This document shows, piece after piece, positions 1 through 10,236 of a DNA stretch of 64,000 nt (position 1 is its first letter; the number at the start of each line of letters is the position of its first letter). The stretch is from Tenacibaculum sp. 1_MG-2023 (GTDB taxonomy: Bacteria > Bacteroidota > Bacteroidia > Flavobacteriales > Flavobacteriaceae). The translations under genes were made by a program, and so were the position numbers. The notes below the pieces were generated by a model. The model was given only the letters and a program-made list of their open reading frames with translations. It had not been told where the DNA came from and did no database searches. The stretch lies in the NCBI RefSeq assembly GCF_030547425.1, contig NZ_JAUORH010000013.1:36441-100440 (forward strand). Direction: 5' to 3'.

Positions 1-347
1 ATGTAACAATTGATAGAGATGGAGAAGAATTAACTAAAGTGGTTAAGCTAACTAAGCTTATAAAGTTACCTGTAAGTAGAGTTTTACAAACCGAGTTTGA
101 AGACCTTACAAAAGAAGATAGAAAAAAGTTTAAATTAGATGGAGGAGCAAAGATAAAGAGTACTCAGAATATGGCATTCAAACAGTTTGAGGTAGGGAAA
201 GGATATATTTTGACTAAAATTAACGGAAAGAAAGTAAGTAATGCAAAAGAAGCTGTTAGTATGTTAGATCGTTCGTATGGTAGTGGTAAAAGGCTTTTAT
301 TAGAAATGATTAGTCCATCTGGTCAAATTGAAAGGTTTAGGTATTAA
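1..347 (+). CDS. HtrA/DegP-like serine protease, C-terminal PDZ end (5' partial)
   Basis: The reading frame is open from the first full codon at base 3 and ends with TAA at 345-347, so only about the last 114 residues are present. They look like the second PDZ domain of a periplasmic Do/DegQ-family protease: a strand-rich stretch, then GYILTKINGKKV (carboxylate-binding and strand region), the helix SNAKEAVSMLD and a closing strand LLLEMISPSG. The catalytic domain lies outside the window. Such proteases degrade or refold damaged envelope proteins in the periplasm. The in-frame GTG at 39 is an internal codon, not the start. A terminator hairpin follows at 400-432. I am fairly sure of the PDZ fold and less sure of the exact subfamily. 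Confidence 0.75.
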   Translation, partial: VTIDRDGEELTKVVKLTKLIKLPVSRVLQTEFEDLTKEDRKKFKLDGGAKIKSTQNMAFKQFEVGKGYILTKINGKKVSNAKEAVSMLDRSYGSGKRLLLEMISPSGQIERFRY

Positions 348-399
348 TACCTAGTATTAAAAAGTTTATAGAAGAATAAATAATATACTTTAAAGAAAA

Positions 400-432
400 A
401 GCCTTGTTAAAATCGTTTTAACAGGGCTTTTT
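400..432 (+). terminator. Rho-independent terminator after the HtrA-like gene
   Basis: A 13-bp stem, AGCCTTGTTAAAA paired with TTTTAACAGGGCT (one G-U pair), has a 3-base loop and is followed by a T-run. It sits 53 bases after the stop codon and before the gapA promoter. Confidence 0.85.
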
Positions 433-470
433 TCTTTTGTAAAACCAACAAGAAATAAAGAAGAAATACC

Positions 471-478
471 TATTTTTG
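471..478 (+). promoter_or_regulatory. Promoter -7 element of gapA
   Basis: TATTTTTG matches the Bacteroidota -7 consensus TAnnTTTG exactly. It lies downstream of the terminator at 400-432 and 33 bases before the gapA ATG. I see no clear -33 TTTG at the usual distance. Confidence 0.6.
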
Positions 479-511
479 CACAAATTTTTTAATTTTAGTT
501 AACACACAACT

Positions 512-1954
512 ATGTCAACAATAACAAATTACGAAAAAGAAGTAGTAAATCAAGCGCAAGTTCGAAGAGCTACGGTTGAGTTTATTAATATCGTTAACGA
601 TTTATGGTACGATAAATCTATCGAGTTAGTATTATTTAGAAACCCATTAGTAGATAAAAGAGCTAGTGAGGTTTTAAACTTAATCGACTACGCTAAAGAA
701 TTTGTAGCGAAGCCAATAACAATAGAAGATGCTTTAGAAATAGCTAAAGCAATTCAATCGATTGATTTACCACCATCAAAATTAGATATTGGTAAATTAG
801 CGTACGAATATCATTTACAAGACGATGCATCAGCAGATAAGGTAGCTTTTGTAAAAGAGCAATTAAAAGATGCAACTGAAACAGAAAACATTCAACCAAA
901 AGATGTAGTATTATACGGTTTTGGACGTATTGGACGTTTATTAGCTCGTGAGTTGAGTAGTAAGATGGGGAAAGGTTCTCAATTACGATTAAGAGCAGTA
1001 GTTACTCGTGGTAAAATAGATCAAACAGTACTAGAAAAAAGAGCTTCTTTATTAAGTGTAGATTCAGTTCATGGAGATTTCTTAGGAACAGTTCAAGTAG
1101 ATGCTGATAATAATGCATTAATCATTAACGGTACAACTGTATATATGATTTCTGCTGCGCAACCTGAAGATATTGACTATACACAATACGGAATTAACGA
1201 TGCGTTAATTATTGATAACACTGGTGCTTTTAGAGACGAAGAAGCATTAAACCGTCATTTAAAAGCAAAAGGAGCAAGTAAAGTGTTATTAACAGCTCCA
1301 GGAGCAGGTGTGCCTAACATTGTACACGGAGTAAACCACGAAGAAAATAATCCTGATAATATCAATGTTTTCTCGGCAGCTTCATGTACTACTAATGCTA
1401 TTACACCGGTATTAAGTGTGTTAGAAGATAATTTCGGAATTAAAAAAGGACACTTAGAAACAATTCATGCATATACAAACGACCAAAACTTGGTTGATAA
1501 TATGCACAAGAAATACCGTAGAGGTAGAGCTGCTGCGTTAAACATGGTAATTACTGAAACAGGTGCAGGAAAAGCTGTAGCAAAAGCATTACCAGCATTA
1601 GCAGGTAAGTTAACTTCAAGTGCTATTCGTGTGCCAGTACCAAACGGATCATTAGCTATCTTAAACTTACAGCTAAAAACTCCAGCTACAGTTGAATCTG
1701 TAAATGCTATCATGAAGCAATATGCGTTAGAAGGAGATTTAGTAGAGCAAATTCAATACTCATTAAGTAATGAATTAGTGTCTTCTGATATTGTAGGAAC
1801 AACAGCACCGTCTATTTTTGATAGTAAGGCTACAATTGCAGATGGAGATACCATTGTAATTTACGTATGGTATGATAATGAGTACGGTTACTCACATCAA
1901 GTAATGCGTTTAGCAAAACATATTGCTAAAGTACGTCGTTATACTTATTATTAA
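512..1954 (+). CDS. gapA: glyceraldehyde-3-phosphate dehydrogenase, long form
   Basis: This cytoplasmic enzyme converts glyceraldehyde 3-phosphate, NAD(P)+ and phosphate to 1,3-bisphosphoglycerate in glycolysis. The Rossmann motif YGFGRIGR is at about residues 135-142, the catalytic cysteine is Cys292 in SAASCTTNAITP, and the partner histidine is His319 in ETIHAYTNDQ. The protein is 480 residues, about 145 longer than classical GAPDH, because of an N-terminal helical extension of about 130 residues, a form common in Flavobacteriia. After the second Rossmann strand the sequence reads VVTRGK where NAD-specific enzymes have an Asp, so use of NADP is possible (inference). The gene is monocistronic, with promoter at 471-478 and terminator at 1979-2008. 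Confidence 0.95.
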   Translation: MSTITNYEKEVVNQAQVRRATVEFINIVNDLWYDKSIELVLFRNPLVDKRASEVLNLIDYAKEFVAKPITIEDALEIAKAIQSIDLPPSKLDIGKLAYEYHLQDDASADKVAFVKEQLKDATETENIQPKDVVLYGFGRIGRLLARELSSKMGKGSQLRLRAVVTRGKIDQTVLEKRASLLSVDSVHGDFLGTVQVDADNNALIINGTTVYMISAAQPEDIDYTQYGINDALIIDNTGAFRDEEALNRHLKAKGASKVLLTAPGAGVPNIVHGVNHEENNPDNINVFSAASCTTNAITPVLSVLEDNFGIKKGHLETIHAYTNDQNLVDNMHKKYRRGRAAALNMVITETGAGKAVAKALPALAGKLTSSAIRVPVPNGSLAILNLQLKTPATVESVNAIMKQYALEGDLVEQIQYSLSNELVSSDIVGTTAPSIFDSKATIADGDTIVIYVWYDNEYGYSHQVMRLAKHIAKVRRYTYY

Positions 1955-1978
1955 AATAGGTTAAAAACAGATAAAATG

Positions 1979-2008
1979 GCCGAAGCATTGATTTGCTTCG
2001 GCTTTTTT
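1979..2008 (+). terminator. Terminator of gapA
   Basis: GCCGAAGCA pairs with TGCTTCGGC around a short loop and is followed by a run of T. It lies 24 bases after the gapA stop. Confidence 0.9.
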
Positions 2009-2010
2009 AG

Positions 2011-2018
2011 TATATTTG
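2011..2018 (+). promoter_or_regulatory. Promoter -7 element of the lipocalin-like gene
   Basis: TATATTTG is an exact TAnnTTTG match. It lies immediately after the gapA terminator and 32 bases before the next ATG, so it should start the next transcript at about 2024. Confidence 0.55.
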
Positions 2019-2050
2019 AGGAAGAGTAACCCCTTAAAAATTTCCCCTCA

Positions 2051-2413
2051 ATGAAAAAAGTAATTGTATTACTATTTCTAATACTTGGTGCTACTTCACT
2101 AAGTTATTCTCAAGAATTAAAAACACTAGTTTCTGGTAAATGGTTTGTAGATTCAATGAAAATTGGAAATGAAAAATTTGAGTTTTCAGATGGTAAAAAT
2201 TGGTTAGAATTAAGTCCTGATGGAAGATATCATGTAATGATGAGTAATAAAGAAGAAAACGGAACATGGAAACTAATTACAGATGCTAAGGAGCTAGAGT
2301 TTGATAACGAAAGTTTTGAAGAAAATTTAAAAATTGAAAAAATTAGCGAGACAATGTTGCTAGTTTCAGCAAGAAATAAAGAAACCATCTATACTATGTG
2401 GTTAAAAAAATAA
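2051..2413 (+). CDS. small exported protein, lipocalin-like (hypothetical)
   Basis: This 120-residue protein begins with a signal peptide (MKKVIVLLFLILGATSLSYSQ), so it is probably periplasmic or outer-membrane associated. The rest resembles small lipocalin-like proteins of Flavobacteriia: an opening SGKWFVDSMKIG, then NWLELSPDGRYHVM, a GTWKLITDAKEL strand and a final IYTMWLKK. The alternating strand pattern suggests a small beta-barrel. No catalytic residues are evident and the ligand is unknown. It is a single-gene unit, with its own promoter at 2011 and a terminator at 2445. The lipocalin assignment is from the W-x-pattern and size only. Confidence 0.65.
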   Translation: MKKVIVLLFLILGATSLSYSQELKTLVSGKWFVDSMKIGNEKFEFSDGKNWLELSPDGRYHVMMSNKEENGTWKLITDAKELEFDNESFEENLKIEKISETMLLVSARNKETIYTMWLKK

Positions 2414-2444
2414 ACTATACACATAATAGTTTATTTTTTAACGA

Positions 2445-2474
2445 CCGAGGTAAGGGATTGCCTCGGTTTTTTTA
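2445..2474 (+). terminator. Terminator of the lipocalin-like gene
   Basis: CCGAGG at 2445-2450 pairs with CCTCGG at 2461-2466, with a loop of ten bases and a following T-run. Confidence 0.8.
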
Positions 2475-2549
2475 TTTTTAATAGGCGTTATATTTACATA
2501 TACTACTCATAAATCTTTTCCTTAAATTAGCGTCAAAAAATAAGATTAA

Positions 2550-5115
<2,566 letters not shown>

Positions 5116-5164
5116 TTTTTAGACTGCTGATAGTGAAAAAAACATTAGATCTAACTTTAAAAAT

Positions 5165-5821
5165 ATGACCAAACAAACTAAAATAACTATAGCATCCATC
5201 GTATTTTTATTGGTCGCTATTGTTGACGTATATGCAGTAATAACACAAACCAAAACAATCGAAATGATTTTTAAACCCCTACTAACGACAACACTAGCAG
5301 TGGTGTATTTAGTATCGGTAAGTAAGCCTAGTTTTTGGTTGTTATCGGCCTTGTTTTTCTCATTTTGGGGAGATGTTTTTCTATTAGATAAAACAAACTT
5401 TTTTGTGTTTGGTTTAGCATCGTTCTTAGTAGCGCATATGGTATATATTAAAATAACGACAAGCTTTTTGTATAAAGATTCAGTAGTTAAAATACTAACA
5501 TCAGCAATTCCTTTTGTATTGTTGTTTATGGGACTCTTAGGTTTAATTTATAATAACTTAGGAGATATGTTGTTACCCGTATTGGTGTATGGAGTAGCTA
5601 TTTCAATTTTTGGTACGGCTGCATTACTAAATTACCGTCAGCAAAAAAACACAGCTAATTCATGGTTATTATTAGGAGCTATTTTGTTTATTGCTTCTGA
5701 TAGCCTTATAGCATTAAATAACTTTTATACACCTAAAAGGTTGTTTGATATTGCTATAATCATCCTGTATATCGTTTCTCAATACTTAATTGTTAAGGCA
5801 GTTATAGCTAAAGAAAAGTAA
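5165..5821 (+). CDS. YhhN/TMEM86-family membrane protein (lysoplasmalogenase-like)
   Basis: This is a 218-residue integral inner-membrane protein with about eight hydrophobic segments spread over its whole length. The pattern FFSFWGDVFLLDKTNFFVFGLASFLVAHMVYI, with the acidic residues after the third segment, and the later SDSLIALNNF are typical of the YhhN family. Characterised members hydrolyse the vinyl-ether bond of lysoplasmalogens, but many bacterial relatives are untested. It lies 49 bases after ligA and 7 bases before the YafY-type regulator. Family assignment is good; substrate is inferred. Confidence 0.8.
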   Translation: MTKQTKITIASIVFLLVAIVDVYAVITQTKTIEMIFKPLLTTTLAVVYLVSVSKPSFWLLSALFFSFWGDVFLLDKTNFFVFGLASFLVAHMVYIKITTSFLYKDSVVKILTSAIPFVLLFMGLLGLIYNNLGDMLLPVLVYGVAISIFGTAALLNYRQQKNTANSWLLLGAILFIASDSLIALNNFYTPKRLFDIAIIILYIVSQYLIVKAVIAKEK

Positions 5822-5828
5822 ATTTCTA

Positions 5829-6536
5829 ATGGAAAAACCGAGGTTAACAAGGTTAACTCAAATTGTAACATTACTGCAGTCAAAAAGATTGGTTACGGCT
5901 ACTGAATTGGCAAAAAAGTTTCAAGTAAGTGTTCGTACAATTTACAGAGATATTAGAACGCTTGAAAGTTCAGGAATTCCTGTGGTTACTGAAGAAGGAA
6001 AAGGGTACTTTTTACAGGAAGGGTATCAGTTGCCGCCAATCATGTTTTCTGAAGAAGAAGCCAATGCACTGATAACAGCAGAGCAGTTGATTTTGAAAAA
6101 CAAAGATACTTCATTAGTTGAAAACTACAGAGAAGCTATAACTAAGATTAAAGCAGCCTTAAGATATTCGCAAAAAGATAAGGTAGATTTACTTTCCCAA
6201 AGAATTGTTTTTAGAGCAAATACAGAAAAAGAACAATCAAGTAATTACTTAATTCAAATTCAGTCAGCAATTACAAATTTTCATTTACTAGAGTTAGATT
6301 ATTTATCACTTGAAAACAACTTTACAAAGAGAACGGTAGAACCTTTTGCGTTATATAGTACCAATGAAAACTGGTTGTTAATAGCGTATTGTCAATTGAG
6401 AAATGAATTTCGGGTATTTAGGCTAGATTGTATTCAGAATATGAGGGTTTTAAATGATGTATTCACTCCTCATGAAATAACCTTGGAAGAATATTTTAAA
6501 ATATGTCAAGAAAAGTACGGTGTACCCCTGACATAG
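5829..6536 (+). CDS. YafY-type HTH/WYL transcriptional regulator
   Basis: The 235-residue protein has an N-terminal winged HTH (residues about 8-60, with VTATELAKKFQVSVRTIYRDIRTLE as the DNA-binding unit) and a WYL domain (about 140-225; FALYSTNENWLLIAYCQLRNEFRVFRLDCI). WYL domains bind ligands or nucleic acid ends and control the HTH. It is followed after 48 bases by a GyrI-like gene, with a repeated TGACATAG motif and a promoter in the gap, so it probably controls that gene and perhaps itself. The stop codon lies inside the first copy of the motif. Confidence 0.88.
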   Translation: MEKPRLTRLTQIVTLLQSKRLVTATELAKKFQVSVRTIYRDIRTLESSGIPVVTEEGKGYFLQEGYQLPPIMFSEEEANALITAEQLILKNKDTSLVENYREAITKIKAALRYSQKDKVDLLSQRIVFRANTEKEQSSNYLIQIQSAITNFHLLELDYLSLENNFTKRTVEPFALYSTNENWLLIAYCQLRNEFRVFRLDCIQNMRVLNDVFTPHEITLEEYFKICQEKYGVPLT

Positions 6537-6551
6537 GGTTGACATAGTGGG
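6529..6551 (+). promoter_or_regulatory. Candidate operator: TGACATAG direct repeat
   Basis: TGACATAG occurs at 6529-6536 and again at 6540-6547. The starts are 11 bp apart, about one helical turn, and the pair is flanked by CCCC on the left and GGGG on the right. It spans the end of the YafY-type gene and lies just upstream of the promoter of the GyrI-like gene. A regulator binding site is inferred from the repeat, spacing and gene pairing. Confidence 0.45.
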
Positions 6552-6555
6552 GTTT

Positions 6556-6563
6556 TACTTTTG
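6556..6563 (+). promoter_or_regulatory. Promoter -7 element of the GyrI-like gene
   Basis: TACTTTTG is an exact TAnnTTTG match, 21 bases before the ATG and 8 bases after the second TGACATAG copy. A protein bound at the repeats would contact or occlude RNA polymerase here. Confidence 0.55.
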
Positions 6564-6584
6564 TTGAAAATTTAAAAACAAAAG

Positions 6585-7043
6585 ATGAGTACAGAACAAA
6601 AAAAAACGTTTTACGTAGTAGGAGTTTCAGTAAGAACTACTAACGAGAATCAGCAAGCAGCAAAAGATATCCCTGCTTTATGGCAACGATTTATGTCTGA
6701 AAACATAGCCAATAAAATCCCGAATAAATCTTCCAATGAAATCTATGCTGTGTATACCGATTATGAGTCAGACCATACGAAACCATATACAACAATCATT
6801 GGTTACAAAGTAAACGAGGTAGATAATGTCCCAGAAGGGTTTGTGAGTAAAAAAATTGAAGCGCCAAACTATAAAACATATGTAGCACAAGGTAATTTAA
6901 CTGAGGGTGTGGTTTATGACAAATGGCTAGAGATTTGGGAAGAGGATATTAACAGAGCTTATACTTCCGATTATGAAGTTTACGGGGCAAAAGCATCTGA
7001 CCCAACAAATGCTGAAGTAGAAATATTTATAGGAGTAAATTAA
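6585..7043 (+). CDS. GyrI-like / effector-binding domain protein
   Basis: The 152-residue protein is a stand-alone effector-binding domain of the GyrI/Cass2 type, related to the ligand-binding half of AraC- and MerR-type regulators. The typical features are an opening FYVVGVSVRTTNE strand, IPALWQRFMSENI helix, IYAVYTDYESD, a TTIIGYKV strand, VAQGNLTEGVVYDKWLEIW, and a closing EVEIFIGV. Such domains bind cationic amphiphilic or other small molecules. It has no DNA-binding part of its own. It has its own promoter with the candidate operator, and the adjacent YafY-type regulator is the likely controller. Confidence 0.78.
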   Translation: MSTEQKKTFYVVGVSVRTTNENQQAAKDIPALWQRFMSENIANKIPNKSSNEIYAVYTDYESDHTKPYTTIIGYKVNEVDNVPEGFVSKKIEAPNYKTYVAQGNLTEGVVYDKWLEIWEEDINRAYTSDYEVYGAKASDPTNAEVEIFIGVN

Positions 7044-7048
7044 TCAAA

Positions 7049-7076
7049 AAAAGGACAGTTCTAAAGCTGTCCTTTT
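7049..7076. terminator. Bidirectional terminator between convergent genes
   Basis: AAAAGGACAG pairs with CTGTCCTTTT around an 8-base loop. With A-runs on one side and T-runs on the other it can serve both the GyrI-like gene (plus) and the DoxX-like gene (minus). Confidence 0.85.
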
Positions 7077-7089
7077 CTGTATTGTAAAG

Positions 7090-7479
7090 TTATAGTTTGT
7101 TTCCAACTATCGGGATGTTTTTTCTATAGAAAATCAATAAAATTATTCCTGAGATAAAAGTTACGGTTGCGCTTATAAACAAAGTGCCACTATCTCCATT
7201 ATGTTCGATACCTAAAATGGTTAAATGACTCATAATTGCTCCTGCCATTAAACCTATAGTTAACAAAGCACCCAACCAGGTTCTGTTAGGGGTAAATAAA
7301 AGTATAGAAGCAATTAGTTCAAAAACACCAGTGCCTATTCGCATGTAAGCTTCATTATTTCCAGCTATTTTAGTAAATAAAGCAATACTTTCTTGAGCTC
7401 CAGTAAATTTAAAAAATAACGTTTGAAGCATTATAATCGCAGCTATCAATTTTAAAATTAAAAGAATATATTTTTTCAT
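7090..7479 (-). CDS. DoxX-family membrane protein
   Basis: This 129-residue inner-membrane protein has four predicted transmembrane segments: about residues 5-23, 45-65, 70-92 and 98-120. The sequence FFKFTGAQESIALFTKIAG followed by GTGVFELIASILLF matches the DoxX/DoxD-like family, widespread small quinone- or redox-associated membrane proteins whose biochemical role is mostly unknown. It is monocistronic, divergent from the phytase-like lipoprotein gene and convergent with the GyrI-like gene, sharing a bidirectional terminator. Confidence 0.8.
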   Translation of the reverse strand: MKKYILLILKLIAAIIMLQTLFFKFTGAQESIALFTKIAGNNEAYMRIGTGVFELIASILLFTPNRTWLGALLTIGLMAGAIMSHLTILGIEHNGDSGTLFISATVTFISGIILLIFYRKNIPIVGNKL

Positions 7480-7541
7480 AATTAACTAAATCTATTGAAT
7501 TAGACGTTGCATTTTTTAATGCTTACATAAACTAAAAACAA

Positions 7542-7549
7542 TACTTTTG
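7542..7549 (+). promoter_or_regulatory. Promoter -7 element abutting the start codon of the next gene
   Basis: TACTTTTG is an exact TAnnTTTG match. Its final G is only 6 bases from the A of the ATG at 7555, so transcription would start at or next to the start codon. This suggests a leaderless mRNA. Confidence 0.55.
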
Positions 7550-7554
7550 TAGGT

Positions 7555-8628
7555 ATGAAAAAAATAGTACTTGCCCTGTCGGTTTTTGGTTTGTTAGCTT
7601 GTAAACAACAAAAAATATCACTTAAGTTTTTAGATGAATATGTGATAAATGATTCTTTAGTTATTAATAATACTGTAATTGGTGGGGTTTCAGGGATTGA
7701 TTTTTACAATAATAATTACTACATGGTAGTTGACGATGCTACTAATCCAAGAATTTTAATAGGTAATATTTCTATTGAAAATGATTCGATTCAATCTGTA
7801 GACTTTGAAAAAGTTATCGTAGTTGATACAACAAGTCAGTTTACTAAAAATCATGTATTAGATTTAGAATCTATTTTTGTTGATAAAGGAACAATTAATT
7901 TAACGAGTGAAGGTTCTATTCAATATAAAAAAGACCCAAGTATATTTGAAATACATACAGATGGAAGTTTTAAAAGAGAGATAAAAATACCTAATTACTT
8001 TAAAGCAACATCTAAAGCAAAACCAAAACATAATGGAATTTTTGAAGGCTCTTCAAAAAGTTTTGATGGAAAAGGTTTTTGGGTAGCAATGGAAGCTCCT
8101 TTAGAAGCAGATGGAGAAGAACCAACATTTCACGAAACACAATCTCCTATTAGAATAACCTACTTTGATAACGAATCAAAAAAGGCGACGAAGCAATTTG
8201 CTTATCAGTTAGAAAAGATTGATAAACCTGCGAAAGGAAACATAAACCTAAACGGAACAACAGCTATTTTAGAATATGAAAAAAATCACTTTTTCATAAT
8301 CGAAAGAGCCTATCAAAGTGGTTATGAAAGCTATGGAAATGTAGTTAGAATTTTTAAAGCATCCATTAACGACAATTCAACAAACACCTTGGAAATACAA
8401 TCTTTAAAAAACGAAAAATATACGCCGTTAAAAAAAGAACTGTTATTAGATTTTAGTACTGTTCAAAGTCAATTAACAGATGGAATTATAGACAATATTG
8501 AAGCGATTACATTTGGTCCAATATTGCAAAACGGAAATAAATCGTTAATCTTGGCTGCTGATGATAACTTTCAGTTGTATGGAAAGCAGTTAAATCAGTT
8601 TTTATTATTAGAAATTGAAGAGAAATAA
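7555..8628 (+). CDS. phytase-like (esterase-like) lipoprotein
   Basis: The 357-residue protein starts with a lipoprotein signal whose lipobox is LLAC (Cys16), so it is likely anchored to a membrane facing the periplasm or the surface. The rest resembles the esterase-like-activity-of-phytase domain: GGVSGIDFYNNNYYMVVDDATNPRI at the start, HVLDLESIFV in the middle, GIFEGSSKSFDGKGFWVAMEAPLEADG and IDNIEAITFGP near the end, with repeated acidic GxE/D turns of a beta-propeller. Substrate is unknown; phosphoester hydrolysis is only a family-based suggestion. It precedes a DUF6913 gene and dapA on the same strand. Confidence 0.75.
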   Translation: MKKIVLALSVFGLLACKQQKISLKFLDEYVINDSLVINNTVIGGVSGIDFYNNNYYMVVDDATNPRILIGNISIENDSIQSVDFEKVIVVDTTSQFTKNHVLDLESIFVDKGTINLTSEGSIQYKKDPSIFEIHTDGSFKREIKIPNYFKATSKAKPKHNGIFEGSSKSFDGKGFWVAMEAPLEADGEEPTFHETQSPIRITYFDNESKKATKQFAYQLEKIDKPAKGNINLNGTTAILEYEKNHFFIIERAYQSGYESYGNVVRIFKASINDNSTNTLEIQSLKNEKYTPLKKELLLDFSTVQSQLTDGIIDNIEAITFGPILQNGNKSLILAADDNFQLYGKQLNQFLLLEIEEK

Positions 8629-8657
8629 TATAAATTAGCTATTCGTAATTTTTACAG

Positions 8658-9170
8658 ATGATAAGTACCCTAAAGAAAAAATCTATTCAGAAAGTATACG
8701 ACAAATTAGTTGTAAAAAAAGAGAATATCCCACATAAAGAAACTAAAGTTAAAAGTGTAGCAATATTGTTAGATAATGAAGCTTTAGTAAATGTAGTAAT
8801 AGCCAACTTAACAAACATTTTTCCTTTTCAAAAAGCAGATATAAGAGTACTAGTTTACAAAGAGTACTCAAAGAAAGAAGAGCCATCTACAGAGTTATTT
8901 ACCGAAAAAGATTTTGGTTTCAAAGCGAGTTTAAAATCCGACAATTTAAAAGATTTCGTTAAAAACAAATATGACCTACTCATAAACTATACAAAAACGT
9001 CAAACTTATTAACGAATATGGTAACTTTGTTGTCACAAGCAGATTTTAAAGCTGGTTTCGCAGAAATTGATGACAGATTGTACGATATAGTAGTGTCTGA
9101 TACTAGTTTTAATGAAGCAGTTTTAAATCAAGAATTAAAAAAATACCTAACGATTTTAAATAAAATATAA
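8658..9170 (+). CDS. DUF6913-like protein of unknown function
   Basis: This 170-residue soluble protein has no signal peptide. It looks like an alternating alpha/beta fold ([40 protein letters not shown], then [34 protein letters not shown]), a pattern I associate with the Bacteroidota family DUF6913, commonly placed directly before dapA. Its stop codon overlaps the dapA start by one base (TAATG), so translation is probably coupled and the two are co-transcribed. Function is unknown. Confidence 0.7.
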   Translation: MISTLKKKSIQKVYDKLVVKKENIPHKETKVKSVAILLDNEALVNVVIANLTNIFPFQKADIRVLVYKEYSKKEEPSTELFTEKDFGFKASLKSDNLKDFVKNKYDLLINYTKTSNLLTNMVTLLSQADFKAGFAEIDDRLYDIVVSDTSFNEAVLNQELKKYLTILNKI

Positions 9171-10045
9171 TGCAAAAGTTTGTAGGAACTGGAGTAGCTT
9201 TGGTAACTCCCTTCAATGAAGATTTAAGTGTAGATTTCGAAGCACTTAAAAAGTTAGTAAATTACAATATTGAAAACGGTACAAACTATTTAGTAATAAA
9301 TGGAACTACTGGAGAAAGTGCAACAATTACTAAAGAAGAAAAAATAGAAATAATAAAAGTAATTGCAGAAGAAAATAAAGGACGTTTACCTTTAGTTTTA
9401 GGTGTTGGAGGAAACAACACACAAACTGTTGTAGAGGAATTACAATCTTTAGACTTATCTGAAATAGATGGAATTTTATCAGTAGCTCCATACTATAGCA
9501 AACCAACGCAAGAAGGATTCTATCAGCACTATAAAGCAATTTCTTTAGCGAGTCCTAAGCCAATTATTATGTATAATGTTCCTGGCAGAACAGCAAAAAA
9601 TATGGAGCCAGCAACAACTTTACGATTAGCAAGAGATTTTGAAAACATTGTTGCAGTTAAAGAAGCAGGAAACAATCAACAACAATACTATGAGTTGTTA
9701 AAAGACAAGCCAGAAGATTTTTTAGTGATTTCTGGTGATGATGATTTGGCTGTTGGAGTAGCTTTAGCAGGTGGAGCAGGAGTTATTTCTGTAATTGGGC
9801 AAGCATTACCTAAAGAGTTTTCAAAAATGATTCAGTTAGGATTAGAAGGGAAAGTAAAAGAGGCTTACGATATACACTACAAACTAATGGATATAGTAAA
9901 TCTAATTTTTGAAGAAAATAATCCTGCGGGAATTAAAGCAGTATTACAAAAATTAGGAATCTGTTTAGATGAAGTACGTTTACCATTAGTAACAGCCTCA
10001 GAAGAATTACAAACAAAAATATCAGATTTTATAGATAATCTATAA
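9170..10045 (+). CDS. dapA: 4-hydroxy-tetrahydrodipicolinate synthase
   Basis: DapA condenses pyruvate with aspartate semialdehyde, the first committed step of the lysine/diaminopimelate pathway that feeds peptidoglycan synthesis. The 291-residue TIM barrel shows GTTGES (residues 45-50), the catalytic tyrosine in IMYNVPGRT (Tyr135) and the Schiff-base lysine in VAVKEAGNN (Lys164). The ATG overlaps the stop of the DUF6913 gene by one base. The next pathway enzyme, dapB, is encoded in this window at 51667-52371 on the other strand. Confidence 0.97.
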   Translation: MQKFVGTGVALVTPFNEDLSVDFEALKKLVNYNIENGTNYLVINGTTGESATITKEEKIEIIKVIAEENKGRLPLVLGVGGNNTQTVVEELQSLDLSEIDGILSVAPYYSKPTQEGFYQHYKAISLASPKPIIMYNVPGRTAKNMEPATTLRLARDFENIVAVKEAGNNQQQYYELLKDKPEDFLVISGDDDLAVGVALAGGAGVISVIGQALPKEFSKMIQLGLEGKVKEAYDIHYKLMDIVNLIFEENNPAGIKAVLQKLGICLDEVRLPLVTASEELQTKISDFIDNL

Positions 10046-10070
10046 AAGAGGCATATAGAAAACAAGGAGT

Positions 10071-10110
10071 TAAAAAGGCTATAGTTTCATATACTATGGT
10101 CTTTTTTTAG
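10071..10110 (+). terminator. Probable terminator of dapA
   Basis: An imperfect stem, AAGGCTATAG with CTATGGTCTT around a 9-base loop, is followed by a T-run. It lies 26 bases after the dapA stop. Confidence 0.6.
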
Positions 10111-10192
10111 TTAGAATATTATTTCCATTGTTTTTAAAAACTATAAATTATTAAATAGATAAGTTTTTATTATTTTTTTTACTAATTAAAAA

Positions 10193-10208
10193 GCCCCTAA
10201 AAAGGGGC
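10193..10208 (-). terminator. Terminator of the double-glycine peptide gene
   Basis: GCCCCT pairs with AGGGGC around a 4-base loop. On the minus strand the hairpin is followed by a T-run, and it lies about 30 bases beyond the stop of the small minus-strand gene. It supports that gene being a real transcription unit. Confidence 0.8.
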
Positions 10209-10236
10209 GTTTGAAACTGTAAAATATAGAATAGGA

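Noticed and set aside
1465..1713. Minus-strand frame inside gapA
   Set aside because: It is opposite a highly conserved enzyme gene and has no family features.
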